Source: Niastella sp. OAS944 (GTDB lineage: Bacteria > Bacteroidota > Bacteroidia > Chitinophagales > Chitinophagaceae). Taken from it: DNA of 64,000 nt. The notes below the pieces were generated by a model. That model saw nothing but the letters and a program-made list of their open reading frames with translations, was not told the origin of the DNA and did not search any database. The position numbers and the translations under genes were made by a program. Shown here piece by piece: positions 52,299 to 62,033 of the stretch (the stretch's first letter is position 1; each line of letters starts with the position of its first letter). The DNA lies in the NCBI GenBank assembly GCA_024809215.1, contig JANUBW010000006.1, positions 310,936 to 374,935 of the forward strand, in the 5' to 3' direction.

Positions 52299-52329
52299 AG
52301 ACCAGCCAGAAAATCCCTGGCTGGTCTTA
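52299..52329. terminator. Intrinsic terminator of the pectin PUL
   Basis: AAGACCAGCCAG (52299-52310) and CTGGCTGGTCTT (52318-52329) form a perfect 12-bp stem with a 7-nt loop. On the minus strand it starts 25 bp after the stop at 52355 and is followed by a T-rich run (complement of AAATAAAAA). Confidence 0.88.
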
Positions 52330-52354
52330 ACCTAAAAGTGACAATCACAGTTAA

Positions 52355-55300
52355 CTATCTTATTATAAGTTTTTCCGTTGTTACCTGTCGCCCATTCTTA
52401 ATAACAACATAATATATACCCCGGTGCAGGTCTTTTACCCAAATGCGTTGGGCTTCACTTGTAAACCGTACGGTGCGTATAAGGCCCCCATTGCTGGTAT
52501 ACAATTGAATAGTTGCGTTGGGCTCCGGTTTGTTTACATGAACGATGAAGAAATCATCTGCCGGGTTGGGATAGATCTTAACCCTGTCATGACTGGGGAA
52601 CGGGTGGTCGTTATTGCCGCATCCTGGCGGATTTACCGTTAATGTGCCGTTTTGGTAAGAAATGACGTAATTGGCAAGCCCGCTGCCTGTTGCATTGGAT
52701 GGAATAATAGGATACACACCCATTTTTGCTTTGGCACCTGCGCCTGCGCTATACAAACTAACACTTGTAATTGTATCGCCCGTCGCCAGGCCGCTGGTAA
52801 TGAACTTAGTGTTGCCCAGGTCAATAGCAGCACGGAATTCTTTTTCCTGATCAACCGCTTTGATGGTAAGCGGGGCCGGGATAATTGTTAAACTGTAAAC
52901 AGCCGTATCAGGATTATAATAATCATTACCTGTATAGTTAACAATTACTGAATAAGCGCCGGCATTGCGTGGCAAACCAGGTAATATATTATTAAGCTGG
53001 TCGGCATAATTGAGCGTTACGGCTGGTGTTAATGTATCTGTTACGCCGCCGGTGCCATACGCAAAGGCTGTTGCTTCATGTGTTAACCCATCGTAGGTAT
53101 GTGTAAGGTTTTTCACCTGCACGGAAGCGTTTGCTTTTGTATAATTAGTTACCCCGAATATGGAGAAATTTTTCAATCCCGAAACGGTAGCTGTAAAAGG
53201 ATCAACGTGTGATCCACTGCCACCCAATATAGTGCGTTTTATTTTCCATGCGCTATCGTATTGCATTACGGCCAGCAATTGAGCGGTGTCGAATGCACTT
53301 GCCTGGCTGGCTGTTTCCCAGCCAAACACGGCTGTGATATCGCTGCCGCCAGGTGTTTCTTCGGTAATGGTCCATTGGTTGTTAACCACCTTCGTTGTAT
53401 CGGTCACAGGGTGATCGAAGCTGTTCTTTATATTAACGGTGAAATTATCTGGTGTGCCGTTGTTCTTTAACGAAACCGGACTGTACAAACCTGCTGCTGT
53501 TGCTATGGGAAACAGGGTGGCTTCTAAACCAACCGGTAATGTAAGGCGGCCGTTCCCATTCACCACAAAGTAATTACCAATTATAGCAAAGGCGCTTGCT
53601 TTTGATGCATCTACCCAACCAGAATCGCCTATATGTAAGAGCACTTTGGTTTCGGGTATACCGGAACCGGTGCTTCCTGTACGGAATTGCGTACCGGTTT
53701 TAAGCAGTCCGTTTACGTTTAATGCAATTGAATTACCGCTTGCGGTTGCGTGCGGTATCAATCCGCTCAGTGCAGTACTGTTGCTCAGGTCGAGCGTACC
53801 ATTAATATTATAGGTATACTTACCAAAAGAGGCTGCGGTGTTGGTGGTTGATGAGCTGTGCAGCACGTTGGCTTTAACAGTATACCCTTTACCAACGTTA
53901 ATGATCACATTGTTATCGCCGTAGTTAGTGGCCGATGCGCTGCCATACCATGCCTGCAGATTTCCATTTAGGGTAACATCGGCATTTATATTTAATGTGA
54001 TGTTTTTAACACCGGTGAGCGCCCGAATACCTGAGAAATTGAATAAACCACTACCAGTTATATTGTATTCGCCATTGGCGCCATCCAGTTCAAGGGTTAT
54101 TTTATTTGTGCCGGTGCTGGTTCCCCCAAACGTACCGGCATTGTTTATATCGCCTTTTATGCGCAGGTTCCTTCCTGATGCATCGGTTTGAAAAACAGCG
54201 CCTGAATCGATGCTCAGGTTATTGATGCCTACCAATGCATTCAATGTTACAGTGTCGCCTGTTGAAATGGTTACCGTTCCTGAAGCGCCGGTGCCAACTG
54301 CTACTGTTTCCCAGGCTTTTGTTGAACTGTTATAACGTTCCCAAATAGAAGTGGTGCCATTATTCGTCCAGTTACCAGATGCCATAGAACGGAATTCGCC
54401 ATTGATGGGAATGGTTGGGTCAACTATTGCTACATAACTATTGGTTGACGGGTACGACGGTTTTGACGCTTTTACATAATAATAGTATTTGCTTCCTTTT
54501 GCCGGCAGGGCATCGGTGGTGCTGAATGCCACTATAGAATCGATGGTGCCGGTAAGCTCGGCGATCTTTGTAAAATGAATGCTGTCGGTACTGCGCATCA
54601 AATCATACGTTACGCCCGTCATTGGCCAGCTTATGTTCCAGCTGATGATTGATTTGGCGCCGCTGCGCTGGGTACGCATGTTCGATACCGCCAGCTCGGT
54701 TGTTACCGGTGCATTGATTGCAGGGAATGTTAAGAACGGGTCCCACTCGCGAAACAGGTTTACATTATTATAGTAACGGGCCGCAGCGGTATCGCTTAGT
54801 TGTTTTGACCAGGATAGGCGTTTGCTTACATCAACCGGGGTGCCATTGTAATTCCTGCTATTGTATTCGGCATAAGTAATGAGTGAGGTATCGATATTCC
54901 AGGTTGACCAGCCAGTTGGGTTTATAGAAGAGCCCATGATCGTATTCAGAAAAACGGTTTTAGGCGCATTCTGCCAGGGCCGGCCTAATGAGTAAGTGGT
55001 AACGCCCCGGTTCCCGGTAAGAATGCAATTTCTGAACACTTCACCATAAGGATTGCTAGCTGACGTAGCGCCTGCAGTAACATAACCACCGCCGCTGCCA
55101 TCGATTCGATCTCTTGGGAAAATAACACAGGAATCGAAGACTGCTGTTGATGAACCAAAAATGAAATCTGTATTGCCATCAATATAACAGCTTTTGAAAT
55201 AGTGACGTCCATCGCCGTTATGCCACAAAGTATCCTGACCGCTAATGAGGCGACAGTTCTTATAAGCGCAGCGGTCGCCGGAAATATACATGGCCAGGGC

Positions 55301-58300
55301 TTGCGGGCCATCGCCGGTATAGCCGGTGGAGTTCTCGACGGTAATGCTCATCATGTAGAAATCATTGGCATTTACCGTAAGCGTAGCTGAAGTATTGGTG
55401 CCAATTACCACACCGCCTTCTACTTTACCAGAATAAGAATCCCAACTGATAATAGTATTGGCTACACTTTCACCTATTAAATGAATGAATGGTTTGTTTG
55501 AAGGGATGCGTACTTTCTCAATATATTTTCCATTTTTTACAAAGATCACATAGGGCGTGGTTCTGCCGGTTGGCGCAGCATCTATGGCTGCCTGTACAGA
55601 TGAATAATTGCCCGACCCATCAAGGGCTACCACCGCGTCGGCATTGTTTGCTGTATATACTTTAACCTCGTAGGTTGGGGGCGTGGGCGGATCGGTTGGC
55701 GGCGTTACCATTACTGTTGCTGAAGCAACAACTGGTGTTGAATAGTTGAATGCTTTGTCGCCTGTAAAAATAAAATAGTTATATGTTGAGTCTGATTTCA
55801 AAGCAGCCAGGCTGCCATCGTCGGTAAAGTTTGTTGCAGTGCCTATGTAAAGAACAATGCTGTTGCCAATGTTATTGCCTATAGAATAAATACCATTGGC
55901 ATTTAATGCGGGTTGTATAGTTGACGTGCTGCGTACGACCACGTAACCGCCGCCATCTACGCCGGTAGCCGGCGCAGCCCAACTGATATTAATAGAACCG
56001 TTTGTGCCTGTAGCCGCAGCCGGGGAAGTAGCGGCATCGGGTGCAGAATTATCTGCTGAGGGGTTGGCCTGGTCATCTGCCGCATATATTACCAGGTCAT
56101 CTACATCAAAAGGTTTTACAATAGCTGCGCCGCCACCGTTGAAACGTAAACCACCCCACGTATAAGTAGGGTTGTATGCAGGGTTTACTGAGTAAGATAA
56201 AGCAGCTTTAGCCCAGGCCGTACCGGTACCTGCGTAGGCGATGGTATTGTAATTGGTTGTGAAATTAATGCTGTCGGCCACAGCCAGCAGTCCGCTTACA
56301 GAATTGCCCGTAGCCGGTGTGGCAGTTCTATAATAATACTGTACAATATACTTTGTGCTTTTTGCCATGTTAGGCGTTGTTACCGTTGGCGAATACACGT
56401 TTTTGGTACTGCCGCTGGTACTGGTATAAGTAAAATAATTACTTCCCGTTCGGGCGGTACCGTTATTAATGATATTGCCCGAACCATTAGTTGTCCAGAC
56501 AGTTTGCATAAGATTGGTGGCGGCTGCGGGTGCCGCGGTTGACAGGGTGCCGGCGGCCTGGTTCTCAAATCCACCTTCCATAGTAGGAAACAAACCAATA
56601 AGCTGTTTTTGATTAATGGTTACGTTTGCTGTTGTGCCATTCAATGCAAACTGAAGGGTAGTGGCGTTGGGGCTTTGTATTGTTATTTGCCCTGTATAAC
56701 TGCCTGCAGTAGCTGCATTCAGTCTTACCTGTATGTTGGTAGATGCTACCACGCTATTTATCGGGTTCAGGGTAATTGAACCACTCCAGTTTGTTCCGTC
56801 TGTTGAAAGCTGGTAACCTGCAGGCGCTGTAATGGTAATGGCGCCAGACAAATTACTGCCCGAAACCGGAAAGTTTTGAGCGGGGGAAGGGGCGCCGGTT
56901 ATTTGGTTAAAGGTGTTGAATGTTGCATTGGCATAAATAAACGGCGTAGTGCCGGCGGTTGTATTGGTTAAACTGTTCAGGTAATTTTCCAGGTTGGTAT
57001 AGCCATTGGCCGCATAGCCATTTCTGTCGGCAGCATCGGCAGGGTTTAGTCCATTTGCTGTTTCATAACTATCGGGCATGCCATCGTGGTCGTTATCGGA
57101 AGGAGCTGTTGTTGAAACCAGAGCGGGCCATGCATTTACGGTTAGTGCATAGTCGGTGCCATGCGGAAATCCACCCTGCACGTCTATAATGCGGCCACTG
57201 CGGTTACGTACGTCGTTTACAATGCGCTGATCGAGTGTATCGCGGTTGGGTAATGAACAACCTGCTTTTAATAGTACGGTCTCAAAGGCGCTTACAGCCG
57301 TTTCTGTGGTTACCGGGTAACCATGATTTAATGGCACGGCTGCCATGGCTGCTGCAGGATCGGCAGCGCTTACCCCCGCCCAGTTGTTGGCAGTGTTGGT
57401 GGGCGAGCCATCTACATAATTGCCATCTACATACCATTTGCCAACAGGTACGGTAGCACTGTTGCTTGGGTTGCATATACGGTATCTTACACCACTGCCG
57501 GTATTGGGGCCGTATTTGTAATAATTGTTCACTATATTATAGTTACCGCCTTCGCCGCCATATACGGTATTGATGCCCCAGTTATAAAGTACGTTGTTCC
57601 TGAAGTCGACATTTTCTACACCAATGGTATTAGGTGTATAAGTACTGATGCCGGCAAAGCGGGGATTGCGGTTACGGCAATGTGCTATAAGGTTATGGTG
57701 CATGCTGCCGCGTTTAGCGCCCCAAATACCGCCATAGCCGTGGTTCTCATAATCGGTATCGCCTGTTTCGAAGTGATACGAATAGTTAAGCGGTTCCGAA
57801 ATAAGGCTCCATTGAATGGTTAAGTTGTCGCCCCGGTAAATGGTAAGCACCTCATCGGAGCTCCAGCTTGCGGTAACATGGTCTATAATGATATTGCTTG
57901 GGCCCAGTGCGCCAAAAGCGTCATCGCCGCCGCTGCCATCAACAGGGTTGCCATTGGCATCGGTTTTTTTCTGGTAACGGTCGCCTAAGCGGAAACGGAT
58001 ATAACGTACGATCACGTTGTCGCCGCTGATGCTTACATTATGATCGGCTATGCAGATGCCGTCGCCCGGTGCGGTTTGTCCGGCTATGGTGGTGTTGGCT
58101 TTGATCGTCAACCGCGAAGTAAGATGAATGGTACCGGATACCCGGAATACAACGGTGCGGTACGTGGCGTTTGCGCTTAGTGCATACCGCAAGCTTCCCG
58201 GCAGACCGTCATCGAGCAGGTTGGTGACCTCAAAAACGGTGGTGGGTACACCGGCCGTTCCGCGGCCCCCGGTGGTATACATACCAGCTCCTTCCGCCCC

Positions 58301-58399
58301 GGGGAAAGCGGGTTGCTGGGCATGTGATCCATAGCTCCGGATAAGCGCCAGCATGGTTAGCAGGCAGCAGAAAAAATACCTGTTCTTTTGATATAACAT
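52355..58399 (-). CDS. Giant secreted pectate lyase (PL1) / pectin methylesterase (CE8) fusion with T9SS tail
   Basis: 2014 residues. Signal peptide 1-27. Pectate-lyase beta-helix about 30-475 (FPGAEGAGMYTTGGRGG-like start, NTTIAGQTAPGDGI, DHVTASWSSDEVL, HHNLIAHCRNRNPRF). Ig-like domain about 486-595; jelly-roll, CBM-like domain about 600-776 ending DVDDLVIY; fibronectin-III about 785-898; Pro-rich linker. Pectinesterase CE8 about 910-1230 with KNGKYIEKV, QDTLW (Asp1056), DFIFG (Asp1078) and LGRPW (Arg1140). FnIII about 1232-1325, a beta-rich repeat region about 1335-1750, two MBG-like domains about 1758-1925, T9SS sorting domain about 1938-2014 (KIYPNPADDF ... EKLIIR). It would demethylate and cleave homogalacturonan in one exported molecule. 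Last gene of the susCD operon. Confidence 0.93.
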   Translation of the reverse strand: MLYQKNRYFFCCLLTMLALIRSYGSHAQQPAFPGAEGAGMYTTGGRGTAGVPTTVFEVTNLLDDGLPGSLRYALSANATYRTVVFRVSGTIHLTSRLTIKANTTIAGQTAPGDGICIADHNVSISGDNVIVRYIRFRLGDRYQKKTDANGNPVDGSGGDDAFGALGPSNIIIDHVTASWSSDEVLTIYRGDNLTIQWSLISEPLNYSYHFETGDTDYENHGYGGIWGAKRGSMHHNLIAHCRNRNPRFAGISTYTPNTIGVENVDFRNNVLYNWGINTVYGGEGGNYNIVNNYYKYGPNTGSGVRYRICNPSNSATVPVGKWYVDGNYVDGSPTNTANNWAGVSAADPAAAMAAVPLNHGYPVTTETAVSAFETVLLKAGCSLPNRDTLDQRIVNDVRNRSGRIIDVQGGFPHGTDYALTVNAWPALVSTTAPSDNDHDGMPDSYETANGLNPADAADRNGYAANGYTNLENYLNSLTNTTAGTTPFIYANATFNTFNQITGAPSPAQNFPVSGSNLSGAITITAPAGYQLSTDGTNWSGSITLNPINSVVASTNIQVRLNAATAGSYTGQITIQSPNATTLQFALNGTTANVTINQKQLIGLFPTMEGGFENQAAGTLSTAAPAAATNLMQTVWTTNGSGNIINNGTARTGSNYFTYTSTSGSTKNVYSPTVTTPNMAKSTKYIVQYYYRTATPATGNSVSGLLAVADSINFTTNYNTIAYAGTGTAWAKAALSYSVNPAYNPTYTWGGLRFNGGGAAIVKPFDVDDLVIYAADDQANPSADNSAPDAATSPAAATGTNGSINISWAAPATGVDGGGYVVVRSTSTIQPALNANGIYSIGNNIGNSIVLYIGTATNFTDDGSLAALKSDSTYNYFIFTGDKAFNYSTPVVASATVMVTPPTDPPTPPTYEVKVYTANNADAVVALDGSGNYSSVQAAIDAAPTGRTTPYVIFVKNGKYIEKVRIPSNKPFIHLIGESVANTIISWDSYSGKVEGGVVIGTNTSATLTVNANDFYMMSITVENSTGYTGDGPQALAMYISGDRCAYKNCRLISGQDTLWHNGDGRHYFKSCYIDGNTDFIFGSSTAVFDSCVIFPRDRIDGSGGGYVTAGATSASNPYGEVFRNCILTGNRGVTTYSLGRPWQNAPKTVFLNTIMGSSINPTGWSTWNIDTSLITYAEYNSRNYNGTPVDVSKRLSWSKQLSDTAAARYYNNVNLFREWDPFLTFPAINAPVTTELAVSNMRTQRSGAKSIISWNISWPMTGVTYDLMRSTDSIHFTKIAELTGTIDSIVAFSTTDALPAKGSKYYYYVKASKPSYPSTNSYVAIVDPTIPINGEFRSMASGNWTNNGTTSIWERYNSSTKAWETVAVGTGASGTVTISTGDTVTLNALVGINNLSIDSGAVFQTDASGRNLRIKGDINNAGTFGGTSTGTNKITLELDGANGEYNITGSGLFNFSGIRALTGVKNITLNINADVTLNGNLQAWYGSASATNYGDNNVIINVGKGYTVKANVLHSSSTTNTAASFGKYTYNINGTLDLSNSTALSGLIPHATASGNSIALNVNGLLKTGTQFRTGSTGSGIPETKVLLHIGDSGWVDASKASAFAIIGNYFVVNGNGRLTLPVGLEATLFPIATAAGLYSPVSLKNNGTPDNFTVNIKNSFDHPVTDTTKVVNNQWTITEETPGGSDITAVFGWETASQASAFDTAQLLAVMQYDSAWKIKRTILGGSGSHVDPFTATVSGLKNFSIFGVTNYTKANASVQVKNLTHTYDGLTHEATAFAYGTGGVTDTLTPAVTLNYADQLNNILPGLPRNAGAYSVIVNYTGNDYYNPDTAVYSLTIIPAPLTIKAVDQEKEFRAAIDLGNTKFITSGLATGDTITSVSLYSAGAGAKAKMGVYPIIPSNATGSGLANYVISYQNGTLTVNPPGCGNNDHPFPSHDRVKIYPNPADDFFIVHVNKPEPNATIQLYTSNGGLIRTVRFTSEAQRIWVKDLHRGIYYVVIKNGRQVTTEKLIIR

Positions 58400-58462
58400 A
58401 CAATCGTTGATTTTTTGCTTTACGTTTAAATATTGTTATGGCAATAGGTTTCCTGAATGACA

Positions 58463-58606
58463 GACCTGTAAGGTCCATCATTTAAGATTGCAATAATTAT
58501 TAAGTAGAATTGGACCTGACAGGTCTGTTACTTGTAAAGCCGACCTGTCAGGATCGCATAAGCATACTGATAATGCGAGAACCGATGGCGAACCTTACAG
58601 GTCTTG
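58463..58606. repeat. Palindromic word repeats GACCTGTCAGGTC, family F
   Basis: Four related palindromic words in 144 bp between two co-oriented genes: GACCTGTAAGGTCC, GGACCTGACAGGTC, GACCTGTCAGG and CCTTACAGGTC. Each is nearly self-complementary and all can pair with one another. They lie in the 216-bp gap between the DUF5123-like gene and the fusion enzyme gene. Confidence 0.72.
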
Positions 58607-58615
58607 CTCTTAGAA

Positions 58616-60166
58616 TTATCGCCACCGTGGATCGCCGGCGCTATTGCGGCCGGCAAAAGTTTGATCGGCAATTGCAAAAATGCCATTGTATGGAGCCAGC
58701 CATAGTTCCGTTGATTTACGGTTGGCCGATGTTAAGGACTTAAACTCACTGCCACCCGTTTCATGGTCGGTTGTTTTAAAGCTGTTGGTGATGCCAACCG
58801 AAGTGGCGCCGCCCACTTTAATATCACGCACTACAGTAGCTCCACCACTTACCTTGCCAATGCCGAACAAACAGTTGGTTATATTAAAACCATTGGCGAT
58901 GTTAAGGGTGCCATAATCGAAATAAACGTTTTTGTTATTTCCCAGGGGCGCTTCATTAAATGTACAGTCTGATACAGTTACCGAATTGGCGGCCGATGCG
59001 CTGGTTATAACGCCCTCCACTTTGTAAATGGTACTGTTGGTTATGGTAATGTTGTCTATTTTACTGCTGGCGTTTATATTAATTACAGAAAAGTTGCCAA
59101 TGCTGTCGATTATACAGTTGTTCATAACCAGTTCTCCAATGTTTGTAGCGTTGTCCTTTAACCGAAACAGGCCTCTGAATATTTCTATCCGGCTTTCGTT
59201 AAATACCACTTTCCCGATATTAGCGCTGTTGCCATTGTTGATCACATATCGGCTGGTATAATTGTCGCTCACCAGATATACATCATTAAATTCTATTTGA
59301 TCTATAGTAGCACCGGCCCTGAATTCAAAATTGCTGGTAAAGTATATTCTCGCCTTTAAGGGATTTGCTAAATCTGGCTTACTCATAATAGTAAGCGATC
59401 TGTCTAAAGCAATAGCGGTGGAAATAATATATGTTTCGCCACGGCTTAGTAATATAGTGCTTCCCGATGGAACCTGGGGTAAAGTATCGGCCAAAACGCC
59501 CGGCCGGCCGGTAATACCGGTGAGGTCGATAACGGCGCCGGCAAACGGTGCTTTGGTTGAAAAATCAACAAGTCCGCGTTCGTCGTTTCCACTGTACAAA
59601 TACATGGTGTATTGGGTAGAAGCATCGAGCCCATCGATAACTACATACTCATTGGTAAGGTCGGTGGCCGTGAGGTTTATGGAAGCTACTACCGATTTGT
59701 CGGCTTTTTTAATCACCTTAATAGCGGTTACCGCGGCGCCCCGGGTAGACCAGCGGGCACGTACTGAATTTAGCGTAATGTCGTTTATGCCCGGCGAACG
59801 GAATATGGATGATAAGGTTTTTACGGCTCCCAGGTTCGACCACATTGAACTCATGTTGGTATCGCGGGCAAGTGCTTTTACCTGTACCTGGTACAATTGA
59901 TTAAATAAAAGCTTTTTGATGGTTGCCGCGCTGGTGTCTACCACTATGGTCATATCAATGCTTTTGAACGTATCGCGACTTACTGCTACACTATAACCGG
60001 TGGCGCCTGCTATGGGTTGCCACGCTGCCTCAATGGTATTCGAATCTGCTGTTAATGCGCCGATAGATACTGGTCTGAATAACCGGGGCATGGTGAGGTC
60101 GTTGTCCTTTTTACAGGAGGTATATATAAATACTGTAAAAGCCAGTATATAAATAATTTTGTTCAT
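58616..60166 (-). CDS. DUF5123/DUF4957-type surface lipoprotein of a pectin PUL
   Basis: 516 residues. Lipoprotein signal ending FIYTSCKKDND (Cys18). Two fibronectin-III-like beta-sandwiches (about 30-220, with IEAAWQPIAGATGYSVAVS and YQVQVKALA), then a beta-helix-like region of repeated short strands (FEFRAGATIDQIEFNDVYLVSD, NCIIDSIGNF, NITITNSTIYKVEG) of the DUF4957/DUF5123 type, ending WLAPYNGIFAIADQTFAGRNSAGDPRW. Such proteins are regularly encoded after susCD in pectin loci and are thought to bind or present pectic chains at the surface; a catalytic role is not excluded. It is 31 bp after susD. Confidence 0.85.
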   Translation of the reverse strand: MNKIIYILAFTVFIYTSCKKDNDLTMPRLFRPVSIGALTADSNTIEAAWQPIAGATGYSVAVSRDTFKSIDMTIVVDTSAATIKKLLFNQLYQVQVKALARDTNMSSMWSNLGAVKTLSSIFRSPGINDITLNSVRARWSTRGAAVTAIKVIKKADKSVVASINLTATDLTNEYVVIDGLDASTQYTMYLYSGNDERGLVDFSTKAPFAGAVIDLTGITGRPGVLADTLPQVPSGSTILLSRGETYIISTAIALDRSLTIMSKPDLANPLKARIYFTSNFEFRAGATIDQIEFNDVYLVSDNYTSRYVINNGNSANIGKVVFNESRIEIFRGLFRLKDNATNIGELVMNNCIIDSIGNFSVININASSKIDNITITNSTIYKVEGVITSASAANSVTVSDCTFNEAPLGNNKNVYFDYGTLNIANGFNITNCLFGIGKVSGGATVVRDIKVGGATSVGITNSFKTTDHETGGSEFKSLTSANRKSTELWLAPYNGIFAIADQTFAGRNSAGDPRWR

Positions 60167-60197
60167 GGTATGGAATGTTTACCTGTACAATGTTGTT

Positions 60198-62009
60198 TTA
60201 ATAGCCATATTGGTTTTGCAGGCTGCCCTGGCTGGCTGAGATCACCTGGTTATGTAACGGTAATACATATCTTGCTGGCGTGTTACCTGTATTGTCGGTA
60301 TAGCCGCGCCATTGCCACAGGTTATAGTTGGCCGGGCCTTTGGTGGTGGTATTATACAGGGTTACAAGCCAATTTGTTTTTATATTGTACTCGGCAGGAA
60401 CGGCGCCTGTTACCCTGGTAAATTTATTAAGGAAAGTGAGTGTTTTATCGCTGTTGCGTTTTGCATAAATAATATCGGGTAAATTTTTGTATTGGCCAAC
60501 GCCGCCAACAGCATCCAAACCCATTTGATTAAGTGTATTTCTTGTTTCGGCAATTTTTTTACCATAGAGGTCCCACCGAACCAGGTCGAATTTGCGTAAC
60601 ATTTCACCACCCAGTTCCCATGCGCGTTCATTAACGATGGCGTTGAAAAATGCGTTTTTGTCGCCACTTATCGCTGCAATGTAGCCATCTACTTTATCGC
60701 TCCACAAGCTGGCTGGGAAGGCGCGTTGCCGCACTTTACGCAATGCATCCTGGGCCGGCCCTGTTGGGCCATTCAGTTCATTTTCACTTTCGGCCAGCAT
60801 AAGCAATACATCGGCATAACGCAAAAGCGGCCAGTTGATGCTGGTGCCTTTTGATGATTCGGGCCCTAAAGGCGTTGGCACTAATAAACGGTTCCATTTG
60901 TTGATAGCGATACCCGTTGGCCCTACAGGCGCCTGCGCCAGCGTATCGTTATAAGACACCAGCGAGCAGGTTGCTGCAAGTCGTACATCCGTAGTATCAA
61001 AAGAGTGGTAATAGGTTGGGGTAAAGGAAAATTGAATGGTAGTAGCACCGTAATTGTGCTTTTGTGCAGCGCCATTGCTTACTGCAACTCCTACACACCA
61101 GCCTACATCGCCATAGCCAGGGGGATAGGCTACTTCATATAAAATGTCGCTGTTCACTGGTTTAACACCTTTATTCTCATTCATAAATACGGTGGCGAAA
61201 TCGGGCAGGGGACGTGGTTTTAATTCAACCAGTTTTTTACAATATGTGTTGGCGATCTTATAATATTCCAGGTAATCGCTTTTACGTTTCATGGTCATGT
61301 CGGGGTACAGCCAGTAACCGCCACGCAATAACGCCAGTTTGGCTATAAGCCCCAGTACAAACTCCCGGTTTATGCGTTCTATGCCATAGTCAAGCGCTTC
61401 GGCCCACTGCATTTTATCCTCTATGCCAATAAGATCATTTATTAACCAGGTAAGAATGGTGTCGCGCCCTGTTCTTGGAATATAGAAGTCGTCACCGGCG
61501 CGCGATGCTTTTGTATTGAAGGGAACATCGCCCCAATGGTGAACAAGTAACATATACCAGTACGCGCGCAGCGCCTTTGCCTCACCTAATAAGTTCAGGT
61601 AAACTTTGCTGGTTGAGTCTTTTGCCAGGGAAATGGTGGTAAGACCAAATTCGCATTCGTTGGCTTTATTTATGGCATTGTAAGCATTGTTCCAAACGGT
61701 GAGCAGATCGTTGTTGGAGGTAGTTGCTTCAAATGACCACAGATCGCGGCGGGCGCCATCGGGGTTTTGTGCTACTGAATTTCCTACTTCAACATCGGTA
61801 TTGCCGGCAAACATGGTCGATACACGTGATGTAAATGCATCCTGGTTGAAAAGCGCGTAGATCATGTTCACGGCTTTCTTCGCATCTGATTCAGAACCGA
61901 AAACATATTCCTGTGTAAACTTAGACTCTGAATTTGATTCCAGGTATTTCTTGCACGAAATGCCGGCCAGGCAGTAAAGCGTTATAATGGGATATATAAT
62001 GCGTTTCAT
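60198..62009 (-). CDS. SusD/RagB-family glycan-binding lipoprotein (fifth pair)
   Basis: 603 residues. Lipoprotein signal ending CLAGISCKKYLES (Cys19). Family motifs: KFTQEYVFGSESDAKKAVNMIYALFNQDAFTS, NDLLTVWNNAYNAINKANECEFG, GEAKALRAYWYMLLVHHWGDVPF, PLLRYADVLLMLAESENELNGPTGPAQDALRKVRQRAF, AIVNERAWELGGEMLRKFDLVRWD. The extended C-terminus ends LQNQYGY rather than QNPGY. Partner of the SusC ending 24 bp upstream at 62034, and cotranscribed with the DUF5123-like lipoprotein and the pectin fusion enzyme, which points to homogalacturonan oligomers as ligand. Confidence 0.95.
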   Translation of the reverse strand: MKRIIYPIITLYCLAGISCKKYLESNSESKFTQEYVFGSESDAKKAVNMIYALFNQDAFTSRVSTMFAGNTDVEVGNSVAQNPDGARRDLWSFEATTSNNDLLTVWNNAYNAINKANECEFGLTTISLAKDSTSKVYLNLLGEAKALRAYWYMLLVHHWGDVPFNTKASRAGDDFYIPRTGRDTILTWLINDLIGIEDKMQWAEALDYGIERINREFVLGLIAKLALLRGGYWLYPDMTMKRKSDYLEYYKIANTYCKKLVELKPRPLPDFATVFMNENKGVKPVNSDILYEVAYPPGYGDVGWCVGVAVSNGAAQKHNYGATTIQFSFTPTYYHSFDTTDVRLAATCSLVSYNDTLAQAPVGPTGIAINKWNRLLVPTPLGPESSKGTSINWPLLRYADVLLMLAESENELNGPTGPAQDALRKVRQRAFPASLWSDKVDGYIAAISGDKNAFFNAIVNERAWELGGEMLRKFDLVRWDLYGKKIAETRNTLNQMGLDAVGGVGQYKNLPDIIYAKRNSDKTLTFLNKFTRVTGAVPAEYNIKTNWLVTLYNTTTKGPANYNLWQWRGYTDNTGNTPARYVLPLHNQVISASQGSLQNQYGY

Positions 62010-62033
62010 AATTCTTAATGTCTTTGTTAATGG

